A DNA stretch of 64,000 nucleotides from Halopiger aswanensis (GCF_003610195.1 NZ_RAPO01000002.1:1362402-1426401), one strand, 5' to 3'. Shown: positions 27,801 through 36,551, numbered from the stretch's first letter. Notes: a model not told the origin generated them from the letters alone. Program-made: numbers and translations.

Positions 27801-28260
27801 CGAGGACGTCTTCGAGGGCGTCCGGGAGGATCTCCGCGTGCAGATCGAGGAAGCCGACGCGGAGATCACAGTCGGTTCGCTCCCGCGGGTACGGGGCGAC
27901 GCCAGCCAGTTGCGCCAGGTGTTCCAGAACTTGCTGTCGAACGCGATCACCTACAGCGGGGACGAGCCGCCCCGGATCCGCGTTCGCGCCGAGAAGCGGG
28001 GACGGAAGCGCGCGATCGCGGTCGAAGACGACGGGATCGGTATTCCGCCCGACGAACAGGACCGCATCTTCGATATCTTCGATCGGCTCCACAGCCGCGA
28101 GGAGTACGACGGGACCGGCATCGGGCTGGCGCTCTGTGAACGGATCGTCGAGCGCCACGGCGGCGAGATCTGGGTCGACTCGGAACCCGGCGAGGGCGCG
28201 ACGTTCTCGTTTACGCTCCGGCAGCCTCGGAGTTCCGAGAGCGGCGAAAGCAGCGCATGA
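24826..28260 (+). CDS. Histidine kinase with MEDS domain and four tandem GAF-like sensors
   Basis: An 1144-residue cytosolic sensor kinase. Residues about 40-225 form a MEDS-like domain (DHFGLIYETQAERLAAVVPY, ERCMYIRADSS). Four related units of about 160 residues begin near 256, 418, 576 and 736; each opens with LYxI-ADP-xSFxEKxxxLLxLGRExF and closes with LIGQWLxYELE, as in GAF domains. A coiled coil (about 893-915) leads to HisKA with phosphoacceptor H925 in AASHDLQEP, then a HATPase_c domain (N box near 1028, DDGIGIP near 1068, GTGIGLAL near 1095). An in-frame GTG at 24766 would add 20 residues. No response regulator is adjacent. Confidence 0.9.
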   Translation: MSETSRNPDGEEPSVLENEFEPPSDRTEFPDFRGPVAPLEGHETVDHFGLIYETQAERLAAVVPYIAQGLERGERCMYIRADSSREAVLEALRNDGIDVDAALESGQLSVHPAAETYLDGGAFDVDEGYDRLERAKEAAHAEYEGFRVTAEETWLVDDEHAQEAFMSCEAHVNDLVDGEESMALCQYDRTELPPDVIEDVIRTHPYLIYDGTVCQNVFYTPPEEYFGPDRPARENERKLRTLVDRTDAEAALETEEWAQRQLYAIAADPHRSFEEKIDDLLAFGREVFDLEIGGMARVDPAADYYRIEAISGSPDGLEAGTEIPLSDTYCREVVQNGPTDTVPMPTELSTVTGELPESKVRRSDDVQAYLGTCVPIEGDLDRTFFFTSSDPSDGAFSDRERTFLRLMGQWVKYEFEQRRHERLLRDLYETIADPQASFGEKVEGLLELGSERFGLDIGYFTQTDDDETFEIIAAVGDHDEIRAGVRDTLRDTYCEKLLASPGPISVTDAAEVGWTDDRAYERFGLDAYFATTVHAGGEEYGTLCFASESPRDRTYSDSERTFLDLMGQWLGYELEQRRRVRYLQESYEITSDPALSFDEKLERLLELGRERFGLEMGGLNHLPSWDGAFRLEKGVGLDVASDEELGTDPGAGCFCRRTIASDEPVDTTDARESGWTRDEIYREFGLTSYLGTKVSTGSSPYGTLWFGSTDPRDRPFTDDERTFVELIGQWIGYEIERRKHRRSQEKLYEITADSDLSFDEKAERLLDLGREQFDLDMGFLLEKEGDAFRVVKTEGTDLEEGSARLSANPGNYCKQTITVETPVGVEDVEAVGWDDDPLHREYGLGCYLGTRVTDGDGVYGSVCFSDSSAQDRDFTDADYAFLDLIGQWLSYELERDERERRLERSNDRLEESNKRLEQFAYAASHDLQEPLRMVSSYLQLLESRYEDALDEEGTEFLGFAVDGADRMREMIGALLQYSRVETQGDPLEPVDLEDVFEGVREDLRVQIEEADAEITVGSLPRVRGDASQLRQVFQNLLSNAITYSGDEPPRIRVRAEKRGRKRAIAVEDDGIGIPPDEQDRIFDIFDRLHSREEYDGTGIGLALCERIVERHGGEIWVDSEPGEGATFSFTLRQPRSSESGESSA

Positions 28261-28363
28261 CCGATCGCCTCGAGGCAGGGACGGCCGGTCGACCGACGAA
28301 ACCGGCAGCTACCGAGCCGAGACCGGGATACTGAGCACCGATCGCGACGCCGACGCAGCCCGA

Positions 28364-28585
28364 TCAGTCTTCGTCCCAGTAGTACACCTCCGCACTCGAG
28401 TCCGCACACCCCGGACACTCCGTCGGGAGGCGGTCTCGCATGCGGCCCGTCTCCCCGCACGCGCCGCACCGCCACGTCAGGTGGACCTGAGTCGAGGGAT
28501 CCCGCGGCGTGCCGATCGGCAGTTCGGTCTCCGCTTTGCTCCGGAGTTCGCCGTCGGTGGACGTGTAGCCGGTTGCGGATCGCAT
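28364..28585 (-). CDS. Rubredoxin-like zinc-ribbon protein (DUF7130-like)
   Basis: A 73-residue protein with two CxxC knuckles, WRCGACGETG and TECPGCADSS, forming a rubredoxin-type zinc or iron site, and an aromatic acidic end (EVYYWDED). Similar small proteins are common in haloarchaea; the role is unknown. The ATG at 28585 is preceded by TTCTTTAACA at about 35 bases on the minus strand, a TATA box. Confidence 0.8.
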   Translation of the reverse strand: MRSATGYTSTDGELRSKAETELPIGTPRDPSTQVHLTWRCGACGETGRMRDRLPTECPGCADSSAEVYYWDED

Positions 28586-28682
28586 CACGGCTCGAGCTAC
28601 GGCGCACGGTGTGTTAAAGAATGTCACAGGATTTCTGACTCGAGCGCTCGAGAATGGACGGCAACGATCGAAACGGCGGGCG

Positions 28683-29093
28683 TCAGTATCGCTGTCCGCC
28701 CGTCGTGCGCCCGGATTCGGCGCCGGAGTTGAGCGCGCCGCCGACGGCCCCGGCGACCGCGCTCTCGAGGGCCATGACGAGCGAGACGGCGACGGCGAAC
28801 GCGAAGATGCCCAGGCCGACGGTGCCGGAAACCGCGCCCCCGACGGGGCCGAGCGCGAGGCCGGCGATGCCGACCGCGACGCCGATGAGCAGGCCGCCGA
28901 TGATCCCGCCGAGCGCGCCGGCGAGCAGACCGTGCCAGAAGCCGCTCCCGATCCCCCCGCCGGCCATGTAGCCGGCGACGAGGCCGCCGATCAACCCCGC
29001 CGCGAGCTGGCCGACGCCCGGCAGGGCCAACCCGAGGATTCCGAGGACGGTCGCGACGACGAATCCGACGAAGACCGCGCGCCAGTTTGTCAT
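28683..29093 (-). CDS. DUF5518-like Gly/Ala-rich membrane protein
   Basis: A 136-residue protein with about four glycine-rich membrane helices: 5-25, 27-46, 52-85 and 91-118. It resembles the haloarchaeal DUF5518 family. The repeated G-A-G-G packing suggests tightly packed helices. No function is known. It is divergent from NOG1. Confidence 0.75.
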   Translation of the reverse strand: MTNWRAVFVGFVVATVLGILGLALPGVGQLAAGLIGGLVAGYMAGGGIGSGFWHGLLAGALGGIIGGLLIGVAVGIAGLALGPVGGAVSGTVGLGIFAFAVAVSLVMALESAVAGAVGGALNSGAESGRTTGGQRY

Positions 29094-29145
29094 AGCCCAC
29101 CGTAGGGCGTCGGGAGGGATAAGCTGACGGCGGCCAACGGACGCC

Positions 29146-29154
29146 CTTTTATGG
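29146..29154 (+). promoter_or_regulatory. TATA box of the NOG1 gene
   Basis: CTTTTATGG lies about 26 bases upstream of the ATG at 29176. Confidence 0.6.
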
Positions 29155-29175
29155 GCGCGGGTCATAGCGACGGGC

Positions 29176-30171
29176 ATGATTTTCGAAGACCTTCCGACGA
29201 CGCCCACGTCGGAAGAGTTGATCGACAAAGCGTTTTCGCGGGCAGCGCGGGCCGGCAAGGCCAAAGGCGGCCTCGAGGCCCAGCAGTCGATGCTGCAGAC
29301 GGCGGCCAACATCATCTCCGACAACCTCGAGAACGTCGTCACGGCCTGGCCGGACTTCGAGTACGAGGACGACGTCCACCCGTTCTACTACGAACTGGCG
29401 GACGCGATCGTCGACGTCGACCAGTTGCGACAGAGCCTCTCGGAAGTGATGTGGGCCAGCCGCAAAGCCCGCGAGATTCACGAGGAGTACCAGCCCCGGC
29501 TGCGAAAAACGGACGTAGACACCGCGCGCAAGCACCGCAAACAGGCGTTCGCCCGCCTGGCGGACATCGTCGAGCAGATCGACGACGACCTGCTGTATAT
29601 CAACAAGTCGCGCAACGATCTCCGGGACCTGCCCGATATCGACCCCGAGGAGCCGACGATCGTCGTCGCCGGCTACCCCAACGTCGGCAAGTCGTCGTTC
29701 GTCAACGGTATCACGAGCGCCCGCGGCGAGACGGCCTCGTATCCGTTCACGACGAAGGGAATCGGCGTCGGCCACTTCGAGCGCGACCACATCCGCTACC
29801 AGATCGTCGACACGCCGGGGCTGCTCGACCGCCCGCCGGAAGAGCGCAACGAGATCGAATCGCAGGCGGTCAGCGCCATCGAGCACCTCGCGGACTGCAT
29901 GCTCGTCATGATCGACCCCAGCGGCGAATGTGGCTATCCGCTGGCCTCGCAACTCGAGTTGCGCGATTCGATCGCAGGCCAGTTCGAGGAGGTCCCCGTG
30001 CTCACCGTCGCGAACAAGGCCGATCGACGAGAGGTCTGGGACGATACCGCGAGCGACGAGATGGACGCCGACTACACCATGAGCGTCGAGACCGGCGAGA
30101 ACGTCGAGACGGTCCTCGACGCGGCGATCGAGGCGGTCGACTACGAGCCGGAGCTCCCGTTCGAGGAATGA
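29176..30171 (+). CDS. NOG1 family GTPase (ribosome biogenesis)
   Basis: A 331-residue Obg-HflX superfamily GTPase of the NOG1 group, which in eukaryotes acts in 60S subunit assembly. The helical N-terminal domain spans 1-160. The G domain has G1 GYPNVGKSS (166-174), G2 region YPFTTKG, G3 DTPGLLDRPPEERN and G4 NKAD. It begins MIFEDLPTTPTSEELIDKAF, as usual for archaeal NOG1. A small membrane protein gene follows 43 bases downstream. Confidence 0.95.
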   Translation: MIFEDLPTTPTSEELIDKAFSRAARAGKAKGGLEAQQSMLQTAANIISDNLENVVTAWPDFEYEDDVHPFYYELADAIVDVDQLRQSLSEVMWASRKAREIHEEYQPRLRKTDVDTARKHRKQAFARLADIVEQIDDDLLYINKSRNDLRDLPDIDPEEPTIVVAGYPNVGKSSFVNGITSARGETASYPFTTKGIGVGHFERDHIRYQIVDTPGLLDRPPEERNEIESQAVSAIEHLADCMLVMIDPSGECGYPLASQLELRDSIAGQFEEVPVLTVANKADRREVWDDTASDEMDADYTMSVETGENVETVLDAAIEAVDYEPELPFEE

Positions 30172-30214
30172 GCGTTCGCAGGCGGGATACGGACTCAAGT
30201 TCGGAGGCGAGACC

Positions 30215-30538
30215 GTGACGCGACTCGGCCTGTTCGACATGCTCCAGTACGCCGCGGGGCTCTCGATGGCCGGCCCGATGTTCGTCGTCGGGTTCGAGTT
30301 CGTCCGCACCGGCCGGCTCGTCGGCGGCGTCGGCTTCCTCGCGCTCGGTGCGGTCGCACTGTACTTCCCGACGTACCTCGTCAAGCGGATCGGCGGCCCG
30401 CGAACGTGGCTCCGACGTCGACTCGGACGGGTTCGGACGAGCGGCGACTCGAGCGCGGGCGAGTCGGAAACCGGGACAAACGCGAGTTCGGATACACCCA
30501 CAACGACGAGTCTCCTCGAGCGCATTCGCCGCCGATAA
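30215..30538 (+). CDS. Small two-helix membrane protein
   Basis: A 107-residue protein from a GTG start. Two membrane helices lie at about 10-30 and 35-56, followed by a basic Arg-rich segment (TWLRRRLGRVRT) and a Ser/Thr/Glu-rich tail ending LLERIRRR. No function is recognised. It sits 43 bases after NOG1 on the same strand and is probably co-transcribed. Confidence 0.7.
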   Translation: MTRLGLFDMLQYAAGLSMAGPMFVVGFEFVRTGRLVGGVGFLALGAVALYFPTYLVKRIGGPRTWLRRRLGRVRTSGDSSAGESETGTNASSDTPTTTSLLERIRRR

Positions 30539-30562
30539 CGACCTCTCCGCTCGAGCAGTTTG

Positions 30563-31855
30563 CTATCGCTCGATGATGGTCACGTATCTGATCTCGATCC
30601 GGACCGACTCGTCGGTGTGGCGATTGATTCGCTCGTGGAGGACGTCCGCCAACTCGGGCGCCGTCGCGTCCGGCGGGCCGCCGATCGTTACGATCACCCG
30701 TTCCGGCCCGAGGAACGGGTAATCGTCGCCCATCACGACCTCGAACTCGAGCAACTGGTACTGTTCGAACTCCTCGGCGGCGAGGACCTGTTCGACTTCC
30801 TCGTTGGCGTTCTGTTCGAAGGTCGCGGTGGTATACGAGGCGTAGGTGATCGCCCCGAGGAAGACGGCGAAGACGAGGACGATGAAGCCGAGCGCGACGA
30901 TCCGGCGCCGAAGGCGTTGTTCCGTCTCGCCGAGTGAAAACAGGCTCTCGGGCCGGTAGCCGGCGTACCAGAGGGTCACCAGTCCGGCGAGATTAACCGA
31001 GAGAATGTTGACCAGCACGAGCGCCGTCGCACCGATCGCAGCGGAGGGCTGGCCCCAGGCGAGCGCGACCCCCGCGGCCGCGGCCGGCGGAATCAACGCC
31101 GCCGCGATCATGACGCCGACCAGCGCGACCGACGTTCCCGTCGCGATGCTGATGATCCCCGCGACGCCGGCGCCGAGCGCGATCACCAGCGAGAGCAGAT
31201 CCGGCGTGAGCCGCTCGGAGATCTCGCTGACCATATCGATCTCGAGTCCCGGCGGGACGACGTTCGCCGTCCGGACGATGAACGCAAAGACGGCCGCGGC
31301 CGCGATCGCGAGCACGACGCCGAGTATCTGGTAGAGCACGCTCTCTTTGAACAGTTCCTCGTCGTCGATCACCGTGCCGACGCTGGCGCCCAGCGCCGGG
31401 CCGATCAGCGGCGCGATCACCATCGAGCCGACGACGACCGCCGGCGAGTCCAACAGGAGGCCCGCGGTCGCGACGAGCGCGCTGATGACCGTCATGATCG
31501 CGTAAACGCCGAACGTCGGCGTCAGATCGTCCGCTTCGGCCTGCAGTTCCTGTCGAGAGATGCGGTCGGACTCGACGTCGCCGTTCTCGTACTCCTCGCG
31601 GAGCGCCTCGAAGCGACGGGAGACGACCGTCTCCGCGTCGACGACGACCGTGTAGGCGTCCTCGTCGACGCCGACGCTCTGGAGTTCGTCGAGGACGGGC
31701 TCGACCGCCGGATCCGGCAGCGGGAAGTAGACGACTGCGGTGTAGTCTCGATTGCTATCCTCGTCAGTGAGCACGTAGTCGATCTCGCGCTCGTCGAGGG
31801 CCTCGAGGATCGTCTCCCGCTTACCCGTCGGCACTGTCAACTGTACGAGCCGCAC
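30563..31855 (-). CDS. TIGR00341/DUF389 family membrane protein
   Basis: The 430-residue protein has an N-terminal soluble alpha/beta domain (1-110, [20 protein letters not shown]) and about six membrane helices from 115 to 335 that carry family segments such as [14 protein letters not shown] and [18 protein letters not shown]-terminal soluble domain (about 340-430) follows. DUF389 proteins are widespread in haloarchaea; the transported substrate, if any, is not known. Confidence 0.9.
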   Translation of the reverse strand: MRLVQLTVPTGKRETILEALDEREIDYVLTDEDSNRDYTAVVYFPLPDPAVEPVLDELQSVGVDEDAYTVVVDAETVVSRRFEALREEYENGDVESDRISRQELQAEADDLTPTFGVYAIMTVISALVATAGLLLDSPAVVVGSMVIAPLIGPALGASVGTVIDDEELFKESVLYQILGVVLAIAAAAVFAFIVRTANVVPPGLEIDMVSEISERLTPDLLSLVIALGAGVAGIISIATGTSVALVGVMIAAALIPPAAAAGVALAWGQPSAAIGATALVLVNILSVNLAGLVTLWYAGYRPESLFSLGETEQRLRRRIVALGFIVLVFAVFLGAITYASYTTATFEQNANEEVEQVLAAEEFEQYQLLEFEVVMGDDYPFLGPERVIVTIGGPPDATAPELADVLHERINRHTDESVRIEIRYVTIIER

Positions 31856-31996
31856 ATCGATGGGTGAGACAGTCAGGGGTCATAATTCCGGGGGCATTCG
31901 GTCGCCTGCTCGTCGACCGATTTGGTCGGCCACGGCGACACGCGCAGTCTCCGTTTGGACGGCTTCGAGGCCGCCGCGCCCGAGGACAGTACAACG

Positions 31997-32006
31997 CGTA
32001 TATAGG
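31997..32006 (+). promoter_or_regulatory. TATA box of engB
   Basis: CGTATATAGG lies about 28 bases upstream of the ATG at 32029 and supports that start over an in-frame ATG at 31864. Confidence 0.65.
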
Positions 32007-32028
32007 CACGACGCGCCTACGGTGGCGT

Positions 32029-32646
32029 ATGTTCGACTCTCGTCCCAATCGCGAGGCCGAGGTAGCCCTCGTCGGTCGCTCGAACGTGGGCAAATCCACG
32101 CTCATGCGCGAGCTGACCGGCCACACGTTCGACACCGGCGGCAAGCCCGGCGTCACCCGCCAGCCCAACCACTACGACTGGGCCCCCGAGGACTTCGTCA
32201 TCACCGACCTGCCCGGTTTCGGATTCATGAGCGGCGTCGACGAGGACTACCGCGAGGAGATCAAGACGAACATCGTCCACTATCTGGAGGACTACGCCGA
32301 GAACATCCTCGTCGGCATTCTGGTCGTCGACGGCAAGAGCGTCATCGACATCATCGACCGCCACTCCGGACCGGACGAGATTCCCTACGACGTCGAGATG
32401 TTTCACTTCCTTCGGGACCTCGAGATTCCGACCGTCGTGGCCGTCAACAAGATGGACAAGGTCGACGACAAAGACGAGCGCCTCAACGAACTCTGCGACC
32501 GCCTCGGCCTCTACCCCCCGTGGAAGCAGTGGCAGGAAACCATCGCCCCGATCACCGCCAAAAAGGGCCGGATCGAACCGCTGAACGAGGCCGTCCGCGA
32601 GCACCTCCACGAGCAGCAGCGGGACGACCTGTTCAAGTTTTTCTAA
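32029..32646 (+). CDS. engB: EngB family GTP-binding protein
   Basis: A 205-residue TrmE-Era-EngA-EngB type GTPase. G1 is GRSNVGKST (16-24), G2 includes the Thr of GVTRQP, G3 is DLPGFGFM and G4 is NKMDK. The bacterial homologue YihA/YsxC assists large-subunit assembly; the archaeal protein is presumed to have a similar role. The start is set by the TATA box. Confidence 0.93.
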   Translation: MFDSRPNREAEVALVGRSNVGKSTLMRELTGHTFDTGGKPGVTRQPNHYDWAPEDFVITDLPGFGFMSGVDEDYREEIKTNIVHYLEDYAENILVGILVVDGKSVIDIIDRHSGPDEIPYDVEMFHFLRDLEIPTVVAVNKMDKVDDKDERLNELCDRLGLYPPWKQWQETIAPITAKKGRIEPLNEAVREHLHEQQRDDLFKFF

Positions 32647-32962
32647 CGAACTTTTACTCTGCGGGCGCGCCTATGGCGCGCCCTCGGTAAAACTTCGATG
32701 AAAAGCACTCCTCCCTCCGTTCCGAACGCTCTGCGTTCTCCACATCGGTCGTCGGCCCGCTCGCTCACTTCGTTCGCTCGCGGTTGATAGCAGTGCGATG
32801 GCCTGCCCTTCCCCGAGTTGCGCGACTCTCGTGATACTCGAGTCGCGCGCCCGGCCGTTCGACCAGTTTTGCTTGCACTGGATGGCAGACTCGAGGCGGC
32901 ACGCTCGTCAGCACATGTTCGGGACGACAACTATCGGGTCACGATAGAGATAGATCACCCAC
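32647..32962. other. Gene-free region with terminator-like hairpin and candidate dispersed repeat
   Basis: No gene is supported here. A perfect hairpin lies at 32663-32683. The segment around 32760-32830 includes CGCTCGCTCACTTCGTTCGC and CGATGGCCTGCCCTTCCCC, which look like recurring haloarchaeal intergenic sequence. Confidence 0.5.
32663..32683. terminator. 9-bp perfect hairpin after engB
   Basis: GGGCGCGCC and GGCGCGCCC flank the loop TAT, 17 bases after the engB stop. No T-run follows on the plus strand, so a terminator role is tentative. Confidence 0.4.
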
Positions 32963-33346
32963 ATGACCGACGAATACGACGATCTCCCGCTCGTCTACTC
33001 CTGTTCGGGCTGCTCGAGCGCGGCTCAGATGGCGAACGACCTCGCGGTGTCGCTCGACCGCGAGCAGATCGCCGAGATGTCCTGCATCGCCGGCGTCGGC
33101 GGCGACGTCGGACCGCTGGTCGAGACCGCGACGTCCGGGCGGCCGGTCGTCGCCATCGACGGCTGCCCGCTCGAGTGCGCTCGGCAGTGTCTCGAGCAAC
33201 ACGACGTCGAGCCCGATCTGCACTACATGCTGGCCGCGGAGGGCGTCCCGAAAGAGTACCACACCGATTACGATCAGGAGCAGGCCGACGAACTGTTCGA
33301 GGAACTGGCGGCGGATATCGAGCGGCTCGAAGCGGTCGAAGCGTGA
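32963..33346 (+). CDS. DGC-domain putative zinc-binding protein
   Basis: The 127-residue protein shows the conserved cysteine pattern of the DGC family: CSGCSSAAQMAN (about 14-25), a lone Cys in EMSCIAGVGG, and the name-giving IDGCPLECARQCLEQH near 68-83. These cysteines probably bind zinc. The function is unknown. The C-terminal third is acidic and helical. Confidence 0.85.
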   Translation: MTDEYDDLPLVYSCSGCSSAAQMANDLAVSLDREQIAEMSCIAGVGGDVGPLVETATSGRPVVAIDGCPLECARQCLEQHDVEPDLHYMLAAEGVPKEYHTDYDQEQADELFEELAADIERLEAVEA

Positions 33347-33359
33347 CGGAGTGTCGATC

Positions 33360-33863
33360 CTAGTCGAGTCGCTTTCGCATCCGCAGCGCCGGCAGCGTTA
33401 CGCCGTCTTCCATCTCGAGAGTACGCGTGTCGACGCCTTCGTACCCCTGTCGCTCGTAGAATTCGATCGCGTTTTCCGACGCCGTGAGCGCGAGTTGCTC
33501 GAGGCCAGCCTCGCGAGCGGCGGCCTCGAGCCGGTCGATCAGCGCCGTCCCGACGCCGGTCCGAGCAGCGTCGGGACGGACGTAGATGGATTTGATCCGG
33601 CCGGTGTCCGACCCGTAGGCGCTTGGCTCGAGATCGAGCAGTCCGAAGCCGACGAGGTCGTCCCAGTCGGTTTCGGCGACGAGCGCGCAGAACCCGCCGT
33701 CGTCGATGGGGTACCGTTCGGGGTGGACGTTCGCGAGCCAGGCCTCGAGTTGCTCGTCGTCGTAGGTGTCGCTGCCGCGTTCGCGGATCGCAGCGGCGTG
33801 GATGTCGGCCATGGCAGTGGCGTCGCCGTCGGCTGCCTCGCGAACGCGGACAGTGGAAGCCAT
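33360..33863 (-). CDS. GNAT family N-acetyltransferase
   Basis: A 167-residue GNAT enzyme starting MASTVRVREAADGD. The acetyl-CoA site is visible in IKSIYVRPDAARTGVGTALIDRLEAAAREAG, followed by LTASENAIEFYERQGYEGV. The substrate is unknown. A GTG at 33917 would add 18 residues and place the start almost on the stop of the upstream dehydrogenase gene (33919), so either start fits; the two genes are likely one operon. Confidence 0.85.
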   Translation of the reverse strand: MASTVRVREAADGDATAMADIHAAAIRERGSDTYDDEQLEAWLANVHPERYPIDDGGFCALVAETDWDDLVGFGLLDLEPSAYGSDTGRIKSIYVRPDAARTGVGTALIDRLEAAAREAGLEQLALTASENAIEFYERQGYEGVDTRTLEMEDGVTLPALRMRKRLD

Positions 33864-33918
33864 CTCCGAAGCGACGTCAAGCGTTGGATCGTCGCCCGCT
33901 GACGGCGGTTCGCCCACC

Positions 33919-34854
33919 TCACACCACCCGGTTGTGGAACGGCTCGCCGGACTCGAGGCGCTCGACGTTCTCCCGGACGATGTCGCCGACCGCCCGGAAG
34001 TAGTCCTCCGTGAACGCGGCGCAGTGGGGCGTGACGATCACCTCGTCCATGTCCCACAGCGGCGACTCCTCCGGGAGGGGCTCGGTTTCGAAGACGTCCA
34101 GAGCTGCGCCGGCGATGCTGTCGGTCTCGAGGGCGTCGATCAGCGCGGATTCGTCGACGACGGGGCCGCGGCCGACGTTGACGAAGTAGGCGTCCTCGCG
34201 CATCGCCTCGAAGACGTCGGCGTCGACGAGGTGGCGCGTCTCCTCGGTCAGCGGCAGCGTCACGATCACGAAGTCGGCGTCACCGACGGCCTCGAGCAGG
34301 TCTTCGGTCGCGTAGATCTCCTCGAAGCCGGGGACGGGCTCCGCGGAGCGGCGGACGCCGGTGACGCGGACGCCCAGCGAGCCCAGCACCTCGGCGACGC
34401 CGCTGCCGAGGGTCCCGGTGCCGAGAACGCAGGCTGTCGTGCCGGGCAGCGTGAATCCCTCGTTCCAGTCCGGCTGATCCCAGCGACGTTCCTGCTGATT
34501 GGCGACGGCGGTATGGAGCCGCCGGGCGAACGAAAGGAGATAGCCCGCGACCGTTTCCCCGACCCAGCGGTCGTGGATCCCGGTGCTGTTGGTGAGGACG
34601 ACCCCTTCGGCCTCGAACTCGTCGAACGGGAACCGGTCGACGCCGGCCTGGATCGAGTGGACCCAGTCGACCTCGAGGTAGGCGTCGCGGTGCTCGAAGG
34701 TGACGACGGCGTCGCACGCGGCGATTTCGTCCGGGTCGTCGCCGATTACGGCTACCTCGACGAGGTCGTCGGCGAGGTAGTCGACGAGTTCCGACGGGGG
34801 AAAGACCGTTTCGACCGACTCGTGGACGCCGATTCGCTCGAGTTCGAACTCCAT
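33919..34854 (-). CDS. D-isomer-specific 2-hydroxyacid dehydrogenase
   Basis: A 311-residue NAD(P)-dependent dehydrogenase of the 2-hydroxyacid family. The dinucleotide motif is CVLGTGTLGSGVAEVLGSLG, the substrate-binding Arg is in FVNVGRGPVVDESAL, the catalytic Glu lies in DVFETEPLPEESPLW and the catalytic His in VTPHCAAFTED. The N-terminal substrate domain is shorter than in formate or phosphoglycerate dehydrogenases, closer to the hydroxypyruvate/glyoxylate reductase type. The substrate cannot be assigned. Confidence 0.9.
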   Translation of the reverse strand: MEFELERIGVHESVETVFPPSELVDYLADDLVEVAVIGDDPDEIAACDAVVTFEHRDAYLEVDWVHSIQAGVDRFPFDEFEAEGVVLTNSTGIHDRWVGETVAGYLLSFARRLHTAVANQQERRWDQPDWNEGFTLPGTTACVLGTGTLGSGVAEVLGSLGVRVTGVRRSAEPVPGFEEIYATEDLLEAVGDADFVIVTLPLTEETRHLVDADVFEAMREDAYFVNVGRGPVVDESALIDALETDSIAGAALDVFETEPLPEESPLWDMDEVIVTPHCAAFTEDYFRAVGDIVRENVERLESGEPFHNRVV

Positions 34855-35083
34855 AGCTGGCGCTACGCATGACTCGAGGTTCAAAGTTTGCACGAACGCA
34901 GGACGATCTCGGCGGTGCTGCTGCGTACGCCGAATCAGTGCGGGAGCTACGCGGCGAGTGAGAACGGCGGCTCGGGAAAAAGCCCTCGTCACAAGGGGCT
35001 CGGAGGGGGTAACTCTTCGTCACGGCCGCCACCTGAATTTCGGCTCGAGGGGGTTTCGGTCTGTCGCTTCCCGGCTCGGCCCG

Positions 35084-36490
35084 TCACTGATCGCCCCAGT
35101 CCTCGACGTCGCGCAACTCCTCGACGACGGGCTCGAGTTCGTCGGGCGCGAGCGCGCCGCGTTCGGTCGCGAACTCGGTCACGTAGTCGGCCGGCGTCAC
35201 GTCGAACGTCGGGTTCAGCACGTCGACCGCGGCCTCGCCGTCGTAGACCGCCGATCGGTCGCCGGACTCGAGGTTCACCTCCTCGCGGGTCGAGACCTTG
35301 TCCGTGGCGGCGACGACGGTCACGGGAATATCCTCGCGGGCAGCAGTGATCGCCACTGCTCGAGTCCCGGTTTTGTTCACGACGGCGCCGTCGGGGCGGA
35401 TCGTGTCCGCGCCGACCACGACGCGGTCGACGTCCTCGCTCGCGAGAACGTGCGCCGCGGCCGCGTCCGTGTGGACCGTGACCGGACACTCGGGGGTATC
35501 ATCGGCGGCCAGTTCCTCGGCGACGGCGACCCCCTCTCGAGCGGGGCGCGATTCGGCGACGAACACCCGCGACGGCTCGCCGTTGCGGAGCGCCTCGCGG
35601 ACGGTGCCGGATCGCGAGAGCGTCAGCACCGTGCCGTCGATCGACTCGGCCGCCGTCGCCGCGGCTTCCTCGTCGGCTGCGAGCGCGCGGTCGATTCCGG
35701 TGAGGGCCGCCTCGAGGGCGGCGGGAGCGCCCTCGGAATCGGGCTCCGCATCGGCATCCGTCGCCGCGGCCTCGGCCATCACCCGATTCACCCGATTCCG
35801 GAGCACGGCCATCGACGGCCGCGCCTCGAGCAGGCGGCGCGCGAGTTCCGCGATTTCTTCCCGCTCGCCCTCCGGGTCAGGGCCGAAATCCTCGCGCTCG
35901 GCGACCAGCAATCCCGCGCGGTCTCGCAGCACCTCGAGCGCCCGGATCGAGAGGTGGGCCGCGCCGTGCTCGTCGTCCGCGGCGATCGAGCGCACCGTCG
36001 GCGCGACGCGCTCGTAGGCGGTCCAGAGTTCGGGGACCGTCTCGAACGCGTCGCGGTCGGCCGTCGCCGCCGCGAACCCGGGTGCGACGATTTCCGTCGG
36101 CGGGACCCACTCGAGGGCGTCGTGTTCCTCGCTGCGTTCGATCGCCGGTTCGTCGACGGTCACGTCGAACAGGTACGGGTGGACGACCCACTCGCGCTCG
36201 CCGCCGTCCGCGAGCTCGTCTCGGAATCGGACCGGGCGTCCGGAGCGAACGAGCGAGACGTCGTCGTCCTCGAGTCCCGTTTCCTCGCGAATCTCGGCGC
36301 GAACCTGTGCGTCCGGGTCGTCCTCGGCGAAGCCGGAGACGCCGCCCCACTGGCCCCGATAGGTGCCGACGGCGTCGCTGCGGCGCAACAGCAGTATCTC
36401 GCCGCGGTAGCGGAGGAACGCGGTGACGACGTGGCTCTCGTCCGCCGCGTCGTCCCCGTCCGCCGTCGGCGGCTCCGATGAATCGCTCAT
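35084..36490 (-). CDS. Nudix domain fused to an eIF2B-alpha-like domain
   Basis: A 468-residue fusion. Residues about 17-150 are a Nudix domain with GGVSGFAEDDPDAQV and AEIREETGL; the usual Arg of the Nudix box is Ala and the loop is slightly short. Residues about 190-468 resemble eIF2B-alpha/ribose-1,5-bisphosphate isomerase proteins, with VVVGADTIRPDGAVVNKTGT near 355-375 keeping the conserved Asp. The position of the isomerase's catalytic Cys (THCNS in Thermococcus) reads TLSRS here, near residue 287, so isomerase activity is doubtful. The ATG at 36490 gives MSDSSEPPTADG. It is divergent from a phosphodiesterase gene with 61 bases between. Confidence 0.87.
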   Translation of the reverse strand: MSDSSEPPTADGDDAADESHVVTAFLRYRGEILLLRRSDAVGTYRGQWGGVSGFAEDDPDAQVRAEIREETGLEDDDVSLVRSGRPVRFRDELADGGEREWVVHPYLFDVTVDEPAIERSEEHDALEWVPPTEIVAPGFAAATADRDAFETVPELWTAYERVAPTVRSIAADDEHGAAHLSIRALEVLRDRAGLLVAEREDFGPDPEGEREEIAELARRLLEARPSMAVLRNRVNRVMAEAAATDADAEPDSEGAPAALEAALTGIDRALAADEEAAATAAESIDGTVLTLSRSGTVREALRNGEPSRVFVAESRPAREGVAVAEELAADDTPECPVTVHTDAAAAHVLASEDVDRVVVGADTIRPDGAVVNKTGTRAVAITAAREDIPVTVVAATDKVSTREEVNLESGDRSAVYDGEAAVDVLNPTFDVTPADYVTEFATERGALAPDELEPVVEELRDVEDWGDQ

Positions 36491-36551
36491 ACGCGAGGCC
36501 ACGCGCGCCCGGAGGGAATCGCTTTCGGGATTCGACGTCGTACGACCGCAC

